From Siphonodentalium dalli (lineage: Eukaryota; Mollusca; Scaphopoda; Gadilida; Siphonodentaliidae), in assembly GCA_032622095.1 (NCBI GenBank), contig CP136063.1, forward strand, positions 117,884,723 to 117,948,722: DNA of 64,000 bases, read 5' to 3'. Positions 22,011-35,255 of this stretch are shown here, one piece after another. How positions within the stretch are numbered: the stretch's first letter is position 1; each line of letters starts with the position of its first letter. Position numbers and translations under genes: made by a program. The notes beneath the pieces are model-generated. The model saw only the letters and a program-made list of their open reading frames with translations. It was not told where the DNA came from and did no database searches.

Positions 22011-25000
22011 GTGAGTTGTTTTACTTTCAGATCACAGATTTGACAGGCTGACCGGGAATCAAAATGGGAAAGAATGAACACATATTTGCAATTTATGGTG
22101 CTAATGTTCACACTTAATCAGGTTCGACATTGTTTTTTGCTTTCGTTCTGATTTTGTTACGTCATGGTAAAATATGTAGCGTGACGCATCAAAAATTCAT
22201 GGCGATTCAGACAAAGTGTCGTGCGTCAATTCTGTGCAAATATAGCATATCTGTCAAATTCTTCCAAGTTATATATTTTTGGAAATGGAAGGGTATTCCC
22301 TACAAAATGATGTTCCTATGTGTATTATATATCTCCAATTTGTACACTAATCGACAAAAACTTAACCCTCATCCAAATTTCACAAATATCCACTTAAATG
22401 CATCCATGCAGGTTGTGTCCAATAAAACATTGACAATGCACATTTTATAGTGTCATACAGGGTAGAACCATCCGGGGATACGGAGGTTGTAAGATTTCGT
22501 TCAAATTCTAGATTAGGAAGGTAATAAAATCCAAGATGACGTCCAAGATGGCCACCAAGTTTTATATTGGCACTCTGTACACAAAGAGTGTGCACACCGG
22601 ACTGGAACATCACAAGTGCATTATTGTAACTGATCTTTATTTCATAGAGGCTGTATCGTAATATGTATAAGGCAATTGGTTACTTAAAACCAATGATGGA
22701 GACCAAAATGGCGGCCATATAACTCAAAAATGTTCCAATAAAACGACCGGCTTCTGAGTTGCAATAGCATCTGCATGTTATGATTTGTGTAGCTTATTCA
22801 TTCGTGCATATTTGTCTGTGGATAATGTGATCTGAATCTGATAAAATTATTGGCATTGAGAAAATAAATGCTCATTTTTCTTCTCAAAATCGACATGCAA
22901 TGCCAAATTGCCACAATGGGACTGCGTTTCAACCTGACATCCATTTTGTGGTATTCAAGTCAACGTTCTGCTTGATGACGAAACTGCTGACTTTTATATT
23001 AGTACAATAAGAATTGAAGGTACAATGCCGACTAAATATACATATTCAATCCTCAATAACCAACGTAGGTGTCCCATGGTAATGGCTCATTAGACCCGCT
23101 TGCATAAGCCGTCAAGAGACGACAACCAATTTCGAATTCTGATAAGGCTTAAAGTGCAGGTATGTGATGTATATGCAAAGGATAGACAACTTAGTTTATA
23201 TTAGTCATTGTTGTCAATTGCGTGCTTGAGTCATTGGTTTTCACGTTCAGTGGAGTGATGTTCCATTGAAATAACGGAAACAGATATCAAACAAAGCTGT
23301 CCGAACAAGTATCTGTCATTATATTCTCGCAGCTGCTAGGATCCCATCACACGTGGATTTATGCTTATTTACTTAAGCAGTTCATTTGACTATTTGCTTA
23401 GCAGTGCTTAATTCTTTTACTTGATATACACAGTTGCAGGTGTATTAAATATTTTATTGAATACACATTGATGACCAATAGTTTAATTATTGTCCTGCTA
23501 ACGTTCTATGTATTATGTATGTCTGAGTAGTGGTTGATGAGTTTGGCGAGTTATATATATGCCTTAGCTTCCATATTATTTTATATCTTACTGGCTGCCT
23601 AGGATTCAGGTTGCTATCACAATATATTTAAACTCATTATATGCATTCAGTATTTAACTTCATACAAGGCATTGGTCATTTGAAATAATATCAAGTGACT
23701 TGGAGCTCACCCCAAGCAAGTTGCACAGAACCAACTTTCAGCATTTGATTGGAACAGGTAGAATATTATCAAAACTGACCGCTAATTTGTAAATGATAAT
23801 GGTATGTTTGAGACATGGGTATTGATTGTGCTAAGGGAGTTAAAACCTCTTTCGCATATTATGCGAAAAAAAATGTGATAAAAGTGCGGAAAATGTGGCA
23901 TCATTATCGTTGTTTTTTCGACATTATCAGAGTTTTTACGTCATTATCGCACGCCGTAACGTTGTATGTTTTTGTCAATTTTTCGTCATTTTCGCCGTGT
24001 TGGTTCGATGTTATCGCAATTATCGCAGTTTCGGAGTTTTGCTCAAATGTTCGCTGTTTTGTTTCGACATGTTTTCGTCAATATCGCAGCAGTGTTTCCG
24101 TCAATATTGCTGATATGATCGGCAGCACAGTTTGTGTTAAGCCATGGTCGCAGTTTTATACCGATGTGTCGCGAACAGGAAGATGTCGGTGTCCGTGCTG
24201 AAATTTCTCAGATCGGAATATTCTCCCATAACAATTCCAATGAACACTTAAAAAACTCCGATTTCGGAGTTCTATATATTAGTAAATTTCTCCGATCTTC
24301 TAAAATCTCCGATTTGGTTGATATAGGACAATTCAAACTTCGTTTAATGAACTATTATTAATAGAAGATTAAAGTCCCAAATAAATTATTCCCAGACCCC
24401 AATTTAATAGGATACACATGCTATTTTCCGTGTCACATTTCAAAAGTAAACGGTCACCGTTTAATTGTGCGAACTATTATGAATAAAAGAATACAGGACC
24501 AAAATAAATTATTCCACAACCCCGATTTATAGTATAATTTCCGTGTGCCACGTAGAGTTTCTACAATTTCAATATGTCTTTCTATATCAAACCCACATTT
24601 TAATGTGGACGAAAATCAGGGGGTTTACATTACAGTAAAGGTGTATGCTCTGAATTTAATTTGTCGGATTCTGAGAATACCGTAAACCCGTTGCTAGTTG
24701 TGTCGTAAACAATGCTTTCATTTTCGTAATATAAGTTAATTAATTCGTCAGCGACTTTTATTTCAAATCTACACATTTTATTCAATATATATCAGCAATC
24801 AGATGCTGTAAAGTTAAGTTAATACAAAACCTAATATAAAACAATGAACTTAGGGGGTATGGCTCTATGTCTGGCATTGATACAACGTGATGAGGGCTTG
24901 TTCTATGCCAGATCCATGCTTTGCTGGATGGACGGCTGTCGCTCCCGTTGTGGGTTGGTGCAGCTGGTTTCAAATTTCTGTGTGATTTCATCTTTTTTCT

Positions 25001-25810
25001 ATTGGATGTGTAAACGGCTGATCTAATAATTTCCCAACTGCGTATATGTCCGCTAACGATAGATCTATTCGATTTCATCACGATTTCGTAGCCATGATTG
25101 AACTGATATTATTATGACATCAAGTCGATTGATTTCGGGATTTTATATATCAAATGTGCTGTTTTGGCCAACGAGTTAAACCATTGTTCACTAATTGAGA
25201 AGACATCACAATACCAATCTGTCGCACAGTTCATGCATAGTTGTGAGGGACCGGTATACGTCGTATGTTTGTATAGCCTTTCGCTAAATGTCACCCCTTC
25301 ACACATTTGGAATGTGTTGACTATTGTTTAATTCGGCCTTATGCGAACTCATAGCTATCAAAACAGTTGAACTGTCAAGTCGTTGTACTTGTATTAGATT
25401 CACGTACAGTACTCAAATGGAATAAAACTATATCATCCAATTTTTCCGCCAAGGAAAGCCCTCACTGAACTATATGGATTGCATCTCCGGCCTTGTGTCA
25501 ATCAGGAGGGTTAAAATTTATTGATGTCCCGACTCCGTTCACACCCGTGCTCGGATTAGTCACACATGAAATATGCCCAGGTATATCCCGCATTCTAATC
25601 ATTATCTAGCCAGTTTTTATTCCTCCTGGCTGTCGACAGGACGTGTTTCTAAAGGGAGTATTTTTCTGAATTGCGAGTTTATCAACTCAATATTATTGTC
25701 GATAAAACTTGCAATTTATTTGTCATCCTACTTGATAGTTAATTAATATTTCTCACATTCCGTACGGAAACTTTTTCGTTTCATTGTATATGTAATTATA
25801 CCCCCTTTTT
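22011..25810. other. large intron stretch, no exon recognised
   Basis: Mostly AT-rich DNA. A near-perfect palindrome TTTCGCATATTATGCGAAA lies at about 23849-23868 and introduces a block (23870-24130) unusually rich in TTATCGCA and CGTCATT words. TCTCCGAT words follow around 24200-24320. Reading frames here (for example 23815-24201) look like translations of these words. No further repeat ends were recognised. Confidence 0.4.
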
Positions 25811-26561
25811 AGCTCAACTTTACTTTGTAAAGTTTGAGCTATTGCCATGGCTTGGTATCCGTCGTCCGTGTGTGTGTGTGTGTCCGTGTGTGACGCGCCA
25901 ACAATTTCCTTTAGCACGGGCTACAGTTCGTACCTTTGGTCCTATTATTATGAAATTTGTCAAGGATGTTGACATTGACATGTAGATGGGAACGAGTCAT
26001 TTTGGGGTCATTCGGAAAAAAAACATGGCTGCCATCGGCCATCTTGGATTTCAAAATTCAATCCATTAGCACGGGCTACAGGCCGTACTATTCGTCTTAT
26101 TGTCATGAAATTTGTCATGAATATTAACAATGACATGTAGATGGGAACGAGTCATTTTGGGGTCATTTTGGGGTCATTCGGCCAAAAAACATGGCCGCCA
26201 GCAGCCATCATGGATTTTACTCTTTGTATGACTAAATCCTTTAGCACGGGCTACAGTTCGTACCTTTAGTCTGATCATCATAAAATTTGTTATGAATGTT
26301 AACAATGACATGTAGATGGGAACGAGTCATTTTGGGGTCATTCGACAAAAAACATGGCCGCCAGCAGCCATCTTGGATTTTACTCTTTGTATGACTAAAT
26401 CCTTTAGCACGGGCTTCAGGTCGTATCTTTAGTCTGATCATCATAAAATTTGTCATGAATGTTAATAATGACATGTAGATGGGAACGAGTCATTTTGTGG
26501 TCATTCAGCCAAAAAACATGGCCGCCAGCAGCCATCTTTGATTTCAAAATTTAATTCATTA

Positions 26562-27012
26562 GGTTACACTGATGTAAATGTTTTCCATAGGACTCAGTGC
26601 TAACGTTTTAGCGTATAGTGTTGGCAATATAAATGTTGGGTCCAAAATTTTCTTTAAATCTGAAAAATTGACATTTTGGGAAACTTTTTACAAAAAAAAA
26701 TCATGTCTGTCTAGCAGGGAATTCGCCTTTAAATCTTATGTTTTCGTAACTAGTGTCAGAACCGCATAAAAAAATACAGTCATATTTTAGACCACACCAA
26801 CAAATTCAAACTTCACTACAAAGGGTTAATTCCTGTGCCAATGGTTATTTTACCTATGGGAAATCATAGGGAAGAGGTGTGATGATTTTTTTATGTGAAA
26901 AGCACACAAGGCTATTGACCAATCAGGGCCCAGTGTCTATTTTATTCTCTCCTATATATTCCTCCCGCATCCGCTAGATGTCACTCGGAACCTTATTTAC
27001 ACCAGTGTAACC
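26562..27012. repeat. 451-bp terminal direct repeat, left copy
   Basis: Inverted ends GGTTACACTG...CAGTGTAACC. It contains a 63-codon open frame that recurs in the right copy and has no family resemblance. The right flank TAAAGCGATAGCCC starts the internal segment. Confidence 0.9.
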
Positions 27013-27914
27013 TAAAGCGATAGCCCGCTTTTTCGCGGAATAATTGTAACTCCCTACATTTCTTCAGAATTGCCCATCAATGGAAAAAATGTGTTCAAAA
27101 ACAATATCACTTCTGTGGTTCTTTATTTATCACACACAATTTAACCCCACCCTCTTTAACAAATTATTCATGAAAAAAGCACAATTTTCCACCACCAGTC
27201 ATGTTCAGGCCCCATTTTCACTCAGTTTTAGGGGTCTGGTGTTGCAAACTTGGATCAGCTATGGAAGACTGTTCAATATTCTTTCCATGAGAGAACTTCT
27301 GGTGATGTGAGGTCATTGAGTCCAGATCTGATCAGCTGAGCATCAAGCGCATGACTTTATCAGCACATTGAAGAATAAAATATGACATTTTCAGGTCTGC
27401 AAGGGTGATCCAAGATAACTGGATGTGGGTGTATATTGAATTAGTTGAATAAAGATATGCTCTCTTTGAATTGCTGAAGCATTTTCTTAAATGTGTCCAA
27501 GTTTTAGTGCTATTAACCTTCAAATGACCATACCCACCAGTGGAAATGACACACTTTTGTGATATATATCTGTATATCACTGGCTATAAAATCCAAAATA
27601 CTTGTTAAATTAGGTTCTTATAACAATTGATATATGTGTCGTTGACATGCCCATGTTATGGGTCATTTGCATTATCATGTGACTATTACCACCTTGAAAA
27701 TTTTTGAAAATACCTTGAAAAATTGGCATTTTTTATGAAAAATCTTACTATTTTTTTGGCTGATGTAAGTGAAAGAAGACATCAGCAGCAAGAATAGCCA
27801 CATCAAGCATGAGATATTCATTGGACTGAAAGACCAGGCTCTGTAAAATGCATTAAAATGCTTTAAAGTGACTCCCAGGAATCAAAAATGATAAAAAGCT
27901 ATTTTTTCCCTTTA

Positions 27915-28365
27915 GGTTACACTGATGTAAATGTTTTCCATAGGACTCAGTGCTAACGTTTTAGCGTATAGTGTTGGCAATATAAATGTTGGGTCCAAAA
28001 TTTTCTTTAAATCTGAAAAATTGACATTTTGGGAAACTTTTTACAAAAAAAAATCATGTCTGTCTAGCAGGGAATTCGCCTTTAAATCTTATGTTTTCGT
28101 AACTAGTGTCAGAACCGCATAAAAAAATACAGTCATATTTTAGACCACACCAACAAATTCAAACTTCACTACAAAGGGTTAATTCCTGTGCCAATGGTTA
28201 TTTTACCTATGGGAAATCATAGGGAAGAGGTGTGATGATTTTTTTATGTGAAAAGCACACAAGGCTATTGACCAATCAGGGCCCAGTGTCTATTTTATTC
28301 TCTCCTATATATTCCTCCCGCATCCGCTAGATGTCACTCGGAACCTTATTTACACCAGTGTAACC
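27915..28365. repeat. 451-bp terminal direct repeat, right copy
   Basis: Same length as the left copy, and no mismatch was found on reading both. The left flank ends CCCTTTA, the inverse of the TAAAG that follows the left copy. The absence of divergence implies a recent insertion or gene conversion. Confidence 0.9.
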
Positions 28366-30750
28366 ATTAGCATGGGCCACAGGTCGTACTGTTCATCTGA
28401 TCATCATGAAATTTGTCATGGATGTTAATATTGACATGTAGATGGGAACGAGTAATTTTGGGGTCATTCGGCCAAAAAACATGGCCGCCAGCAGCCATCT
28501 TGGATTTTATTCTTTGTATGACTAAATTCTTTAGCATGGGCTGCAGGTCGTACCTTTAGTCTGATCATCATAAAATTTGTCATGGATGTTAACATTGACA
28601 TGTAGTTGGGAACGAGTCATTCTTGGGGTTATTCAGCCAAAAAACATGGTCGCCAGCAGCCATCTTGGATTTTACTCTTTGTATGACTAAATCCTTTAGC
28701 ACGGGCTACAGGTCGTACCTTTAGTATGATCATCATAAAATTTGTCATGAATGTTAATAATGACATGTAGATGGGAACGAGTCATTTTGGGGTCATTCGG
28801 TCAAAAAACATGGCTGCCAGCAGCCATCTTGGATTTTACTCTTTGTATGACTAAATCCTTTAGCACGGGCAACAGGTCGTACATTTAGTCTGATCATCAT
28901 AACATTTGTCATGGCTGTTGAAATTGGAATGTAGATGGGAACGAGTCATTTTGGGGTCATTCGGACAAAAAACATGGCCGCCAGCAGCCATCTTGGATTT
29001 TACTCTTTGTATGACTAAATTCTTTAACATGGGCTGCAGGTCGTACCTTTAGTCTGATCATCATAAAATTTGTCATGGATGTTAACATTGCCATGTAGAT
29101 GGGAACGAGTAAATTTGGGGTCAATCGGCCAACAAACATGGTCGCCAGCAGCCATCTTGGATTTTACTCTTTGTATGACTAAATCCTTTAGCACGGGCTA
29201 CAGGTTGTACCTTTAGTCAGATCATCATAAAATTTGTCATGAATGTTAATAATGACATGTAGATGGGAACGAGTCATTTTGGGGTCATTCGGCCAAAAAA
29301 CATGGCCGCCAGCAGCCATCTTGGATTTTACTCTTTGTATGACTAAATCCTTTAGCACGGGCTACAGGTCGTACATTTAGTCTGATCATCATAAAATTTG
29401 TCATGGCTGTTGAAATTGGAATGTAAATGGGAACGAGTCATTTTGGGGTCATTCGGACAAAAAACATGGCCGCCAGCGTCCATCTTGGATTTCAAAATTT
29501 AATCCATTAGCACGGGCCACAGGTCGTACTGTTCGTCTGATCATCATGAAGTTTGTCATGGATGTTAACATTGTCATGTAGATGGGAACGAGTAATTTTG
29601 AGGTCAATCGGCCAAAAAACATTGTCGCCAGCAGCCATCTTGAATTTTACTCTTTGTATGACTAAATTCTTTAACATGGGCTGCAGGTCGTACCTTTTGT
29701 CTGATCATCATAAAATTTGTCATGGATGTTAACATTGTCATGTAGATGGGAACGAGTAATTTTGGGGTCAATCGGCCAAAAAACATGGTCGCCAGCAGCC
29801 ATCTTGGATTTTACTCTTTGTATGACTAAATCCTTTAGCACAGGCTACAGGTTGTACCTTTAGTCAGATCATCATAAAATTTGTCATGAATGTTAATAAT
29901 GACATGTAGATGGGAAAGAGTCATTTTGGGGTCATTCAGACAAAAAACATGGCCGCCAGCGTCCATCTTGGATTTCAAAATTTAATCCATTAGCACGGGC
30001 CACAGGTCGTACTGTTCGTCTGATCATCATGAAGTTTGTCATTGATGTTAATATTGACATGTAGATGGGAACGAGTAATTTTGGGGTCATTTGGCGAAAA
30101 AACATGGCCACCAGCAGCCATCTTGGATTTTACTCTTTGTATGACTAAATTCTTTAGCATGGGCTACAGGTCGTACCTTTAGTCTGATCGTCATAAAATT
30201 TGTCATGGATGTTAACGATGACATGTAGATGGGAACGACTCATTTTGGGGTCATTCGGCCGAAAACATGGTCGCCAGCAGCCATCTTGGATTTTACTCTT
30301 TGTATGACTAAATTCTTTAGCACGGGCAACATGTCGTACCTTTAGTCTGATCATCATAAAATTTGTCATGAATGTTAATAATGACATGTAGATGGGAACG
30401 AGTCATTTTGGGGTCATTCGGCCAAAAAACATGGCCGCCAGCAGCCATCTTGGATTTTACTCTTTGTATGACTAAATTCTTTAGCATGGGCTACAGGTCG
30501 TACCTTTAGTCTGATCGTCATAAAATTTGTCATTGATGTTAACGATGACATGTAGATGGGAACGACTTATTTTGGGGTCATTCGGCCGAAAACATGGCCG
30601 CCAGCAGCCATCTTGGATTTTACTTTTCTCTTCATGTCTATAAACTAGTATTAGACATTCAACTTTCCACATTCCCAATCGCTCCATTGACTGTAATACA
30701 TTAAATTATTCCCTTTCCAAGTTGAGCTACAGTGTCATTGACACTTTCAT

Positions 30751-31039
30751 TATATTATATGCTTGATGTGGTCTTCAGATTGAAAAGATTCCTTCATGTG
30801 GTGTACTAGCTTAACAATTAAGTAGTTTTCTGTGTAGGACTGTCTATAATCTTGCCACCTCCTGACATAGCTCAGGCATGGAAACCCCTTAAAATTAAAT
30901 CAGTTATCCATGAGCAAGACATTCAGTTTTATACACGATACACATGCACTCTATAAACTGAGTCACCAAAAAATCATGTAATATTTTACTTTGTGACCAC
31001 ATTCCCATTTCCAAAATCAGAAAAGTGAGTATTCCAATG
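30751..31039. other. intron stretch, no recognised feature
   Basis: Short AT-rich single-copy-looking stretch between a family A 3' end and a minisatellite. Nothing recognised. Confidence 0.4.
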
Positions 31040-31380
31040 AAATGCATTATGTCGTTATATGGTGTCCATTCATCTTTAGATGGTGTCCATACACATTTAT
31101 ATGGCATTCATTAACATTTATATTGTGTCCATTCACCTTTATATGATGTGCACGCATCTATATGTGGTGTTCATTCACCTTTATGATTGTGAGCGCTGTT
31201 CTTTATATGTTATCAATTCACCTTTATATTGTGTTCATTCGCCTTCTATGGTGTCCAATTGCCTTTCTATTTTGTACATTCACCTTTATGTGGTGCAAAT
31301 TCACCTTTATATGGTATCAATTCACCTTTATATGGTGTTAATTCATTTTTATATGTTGTCCATGCACCTTCATATCATGA
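31040..31380. repeat. degenerate minisatellite of about 30 bp
   Basis: Imperfect copies of TTCACCTTTATATGGTGT are repeated about ten times over 340 bp. Because the dominant spacing is a multiple of three, an open frame (31080-31439) arises with a ten-residue repeat containing VSIHLYM. This is best read as repeat translation, not a protein. Confidence 0.7.
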
Positions 31381-31439
31381 CATATTATGTGATAGACAGA
31401 TATAATATTATCCCTTTCACTTTGAGCCAGGTTCAGTAA

Positions 31440-32616
31440 GGGTTTCAATAAATTACCAATTGAATATCCATCATTAGAGGAAATGTCTTATTTTGAAATT
31501 TCCTCAATTGCATTTGGGCTCCAGGATAATATTAACGGTGCTGGTAATATTGAGACTGACTTAATTTATCAGATCATTAGTTTGTGTAAGATTAACCCCA
31601 TACTATCCGATTTGATAACTCAAATATTTCCATTATGTTTATAGTTTTGGCATAGTTTGTGATGACACACCCCTAACCTGCATAGTGAGGGTCATTTGGT
31701 TTATTTCTATAAAAATATTAACATCCTCCACCAATCCTGTTGACACAATGTGATAATTAAATATTTTCACACGATCACTATATAAATAATTGCATCCATG
31801 TTATTGATGACACATACTTCACCTGTATAGATTTTGGTATCGATTGAATGGTTTTGAAAATATTAGCCATAACTTTAATTATATTTTTGCTGTTTACAGA
31901 CATTGTATCTTTCCAATGATCAGCTTAGAAGAAAATTAACCCACCCATTCCATTGTCATACAGTATGCTATCCAATGTAATGAATCTAATATTTTCAATC
32001 TGACCAATCTCATATCTCACCTCTAGTTATCTGAAAATTCTGTATTAAAATATTTTATATCCAATCATTATCAATCATTTTATATCCAGGTCAAAACTTC
32101 CCTCACTTGTATAGTTGTTCAGGTATTGATTGGTTTTTGAATGGGAAATATTAACCCTTTTCTCCCATCTAAATGATCCCATGAATTTTTAATATGCAGC
32201 TAACACAAAACATAACACAAAAATAACAATAATAACATTCCAATATAATAAGCAAATAAATGGAGTTGCTATGATGTTTATCTACTTAATTTCTTAACTA
32301 TTTTGTCTTTAACTGCTATGGTGCTTCACTCTGACTATGGATTGAGCTTAATTAGCTTTATCACTCTATAAGACATATCTGTGTTGGAGTGAACTAATAG
32401 GTTGAAATCGAATGCCACATCCATGTTCTTATCGTGTTTATGTGAGCAAGGTACCCAATAAGTCTGATTCTACTTGTGAACTTAATATATAGTAAGGTGT
32501 GAATTGTTGAACATTTTGCACTCATGAAAAGGTTAGTGTCAGGATTTATAAAAATAGCTAATCACTATTACCAAGGTATGGGTTAAACATCTGCCGATCG
32601 TGATCGGCCTCTCGTT
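31440..32616 (+). mobile_element. Helitron-like family C, 5'-truncated copy
   Basis: The sequence parallels the fuller copy at 39659-41866: GATGACACACCCCTAACCTG, CTGTATAGATTTTGGTATCG, ATTAACCC and ACCAATTGAATAT words recur in the same order. It ends with GGTTAAACATCT, the perfect hairpin GCCGATCGTGATCGGC (32593-32608) and CTCTCG-TT. The end differs from canonical CTRR only in its last bases. The 5' microsatellite module is absent. Confidence 0.6.
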
Positions 32617-34015
32617 CACTTGACTCAACATGTATCAGACTATATGATATCGGGTTCATTACAAACCTTTCTACACATACTTTTGCCAAGTACTGTGTTC
32701 AGAAGCATAGCTATATCGACTATTGCATGAATGAGATTACTTGTAGTTACAGTGGGTCAGACGCGATTGTCTTTCCTTCATGTAGTAGCATGTGATGGCC
32801 GTTTTATAGTGATATTACTATCAAAGTTCGAGTAATATAGCTCAATATTTTCCATAAATGCATGTTGGTTCAATGTTAAATTTTGATCGCAACTGTAGTT
32901 AGTGAGAATAATCTGACCACATCTGATTTTTTCCAAACTGCGCCTCATTTTCATACTTAGTTTTTTTGAGAAATTTCAATTCAAATATTATCATACACAA
33001 AAGCCTCCATTTATTCCAAATACGAGAATATCCATAGGGGTCAACGAAAATTTTGATCACAACTGTAGCCAGCAAGAACCAACTAATCACATCCAAATTT
33101 TCAAATATATGTCTGAGGTTCACTCTTAGCTTAGCAGATGTCATAATATTTCAAATTGCACCGATCACCAAACGCCAAATGGCACCATCTATTATTTTCG
33201 ATAAAAACAAAATGCTCTTTAAATTATTTTGACCCCACTTTAGGCCGACCCTCCAAAAATTAAAAATGGAAACAAGTCAATCCTGAAAATAAATATTAGG
33301 CATACAACATTTGTTTTCAAATTGCTTTTAGCAAGCAAAAAATGTGATAAGGAATCAGACTATTTGTCAAACGCGTCACTAAATATCATTTTGTGGGAGG
33401 ACTAAGTTTTTGACCCGTATTCGTACTATGTATGAAAGAGGACCACAATAATACAGCCATCCAATAGCAGATATGCCATGGATCACAAAAATGCATTAAA
33501 ATAAGGTTTGGTCGCATGAGCAAAATGTGATAACATCATATTTTGCCCCCTATATTGACCCCTCACAACAACCGGATCCTGAAATTAGAATAGTTGGGCT
33601 ACATTAATATGGTGGTCGCTGAAATTCCCCTTTCTGGTGACACCTCGGGTAATTAGAGCCCATACCAAATGTATGGATAGACATATCAAAATCAACCAAG
33701 GAATGTTGAGTGGTCGATTCAAAATTTAAAGAATGATTTGCTCATTCCAGATTCATCTTGAATGCCCAGTAATTGTAAAATCGAAAACTTTTGCCACTCT
33801 ACACGGTTGTTAAATAGTGGTTTATTGGTCAATTTGACTGGTTCCAGTCCAAGCAAACATTTAGCAACAGAGAGATCAAGAATGTAGTTAATAACTTGTC
33901 AGTAATGTCATTCAATGCAGACACAAGTAGCTTTTAATGCAGATATGAGGGACTCAGATTGGTAAAGAGTAGAGGTTATACATGTAGCTTTGAGTTGCAA
34001 ATAAGTAATACATAT
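32617..34015. other. intron stretch, no recognised gene
   Basis: AT-rich DNA. Two ATTTTGATC(G/A)CAACTGTAG segments near 32881 and 33050 with similar following sequence suggest an internal duplication of about 170 bp. No exon found. Confidence 0.35.
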
Positions 34016-34825
34016 AAGATAAGATAAGATTTTATTGTCACAACTTCAACATTGAAGGTTAACATAAAACACAAATGAAACATATACATGAACATTTCAC
34101 ATAGACAATAAAACAAATATTTACGTACTGTAATGTGGTACGCCAAGGCTATACGACTGACGTAAGTGTATAGGGTAAATCGTTACTGCTTGAGGTTGGC
34201 ATTAGACACTAAGTTCTTTCGTTGCTCGAATGCGGTATATATATATACCTTACGATATTCTGTGTGATGTCGTGATCGAATGAATGGAAGATAATGTTAA
34301 GGAAATATTCTTCAGTTACGTTATTGCAGTCAATGCTACTAATAATCGCGATGCTGTCAAATAATTCCCGTCTTAACATTCGATATGTTGGGCAATGTAA
34401 GATGAAGTGTGCTTCATCCTCTGTTTCTGCATCGCACGTCGGGCATTTTCGAAGATTTCTGGCAGGCGCTTTGCCATTGACGTCACGTTTATGCCTATCA
34501 GTTTCTATCGACAATGAGTGAGCGATTATCCTGAGCCGGGTAAGCGCCATTAGCTCATCTGTGGTATTTGGGGAGAGAAGATAGTTCTCAAACTTAAACT
34601 CATGCTTGAATTTCCGATAGAAATCAAGTTTTCCATCGGTTTAAAGTCTGGATGACCACCACTGACGGTACATTGTCTCTAGTTTTGTCTTTATTGAATA
34701 GACTAGAGATGTGTTTTTGGTAGTTGACTGATTTTCCCCAACATGGGCGAATCCAATGTGATTCATGATTGACTTAAATCGTTCCATCCAAAGCGAGTTA
34801 TGTCCCCAGAAAGAATCCATATATA
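34016..34825 (-). pseudogene. LINE (non-LTR retrotransposon) ORF2 C-terminal fragment
   Basis: The minus strand encodes the end of a LINE polyprotein: QSTTKNTSLVYSIKTKL, then KFKHEFKFENYLLSPNTTDE, ALTRLRIIAHSLSIETDR and a Cys/His cluster CPTCDAETEDEAHFILHCP. Together these form the typical post-RT tail, with a CCHC-like element near the end. Frame changes around 34610-34720 show decay. The 3' end at about 34016 carries a short ATCTT microsatellite tail, as in CR1/L2-like clades. It is 5'-truncated, and a hAT-like relic starts at 34831. Confidence 0.8.
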
Positions 34826-35255
34826 TGTACCAGGGTTCCCGCGGGTACTTGAATATACTTGAACGTACTTGAATTTGAAAATTATTTTTCCAGAGCCTTG
34901 AATACCCTTGAATTCCACGCCACCCACCAGCATGTACTTGAATAGCGCCCCTGCCTCTAAATATATACTTGAATTTCCCATTTCCTTGCCCCTGCCCTGG
35001 AGAAGTAACTTTATTTGGTGATTATCAGATTCCAGGAAATTAAATTTGTTCTGTCAGGGAATCCCCTACTGCATGTAAAATCTGTAATTATAAATAGCAA
35101 CCGGAATTGCTGTTTGACCTAATGCGATTCGTAACGGCGCATGTGATTGGCGGAGAGTCCGGCGGCCTGTTTCGCGCTCAATGATTTTGATTGGCCGACT
35201 GCATCGTCTGTTCAGAATGTAAAAAACAAAACAAATAGGCGATAAATTAAATAAA

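Larger units (their letters stand above)
26562..28365. mobile_element. 1.8-kb insertion bounded by two 451-bp direct repeats
   Basis: Two 451-bp copies (26562-27012 and 27915-28365) look identical by eye and flank about 900 bp of unrelated sequence. Each copy begins GGTTACACTGATGTAAAT and ends with its near reverse complement (TTACACCAGTGTAACC). Only the outer flanks match: ATTA precedes the first copy and follows the second, and ATTA occurs once in the uninterrupted family A unit (CATTAGCATGG). The whole 1.8 kb therefore seems to have inserted at once. Direct repeats plus a 4-bp duplication look like an LTR element, but the ends are not TG...CA and no primer-binding site, polypurine tract or coding capacity is evident. 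A composite of two MITEs is the alternative. Confidence 0.75.
25811..30750 (+). mobile_element. family A (HINE-like) element, interrupted at 26562-28365
   Basis: A complete element: 5' foldback AGCTCAACTTTACTTTGTAA at 25811, GTGTGTGTGT microsatellite, and first core unit of the short subtype (GGATTTCAAAATTCAATCC). Long-subtype units follow (GGATTTTACTCTTTGTATGA), then a type-1 tail (CTCTTCATGTCTATAAACTA) and terminal hairpin AGTGTCATTGACACTTTCAT ending at 30750. About 18 core units are present. A 1.8-kb insertion splits one unit. Confidence 0.85.

Noticed and set aside
23815-24201. 128-codon frame as a membrane protein gene
   Set aside because: Its composition follows TCGCA/TTTCG word repeats, and there is no family resemblance or splice context.
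26578-26769. 63-codon frame repeated at 27931-28122
   Set aside because: Its recurrence is due to the 451-bp direct repeat, not to selection on the protein. No family resemblance was seen.
34016-34200. tRNA or SINE-like segment next to the ATCTT repeat
   Set aside because: No A/B box pair or cloverleaf could be found. The microsatellite is explained as the 3' tail of the minus-strand LINE fragment.
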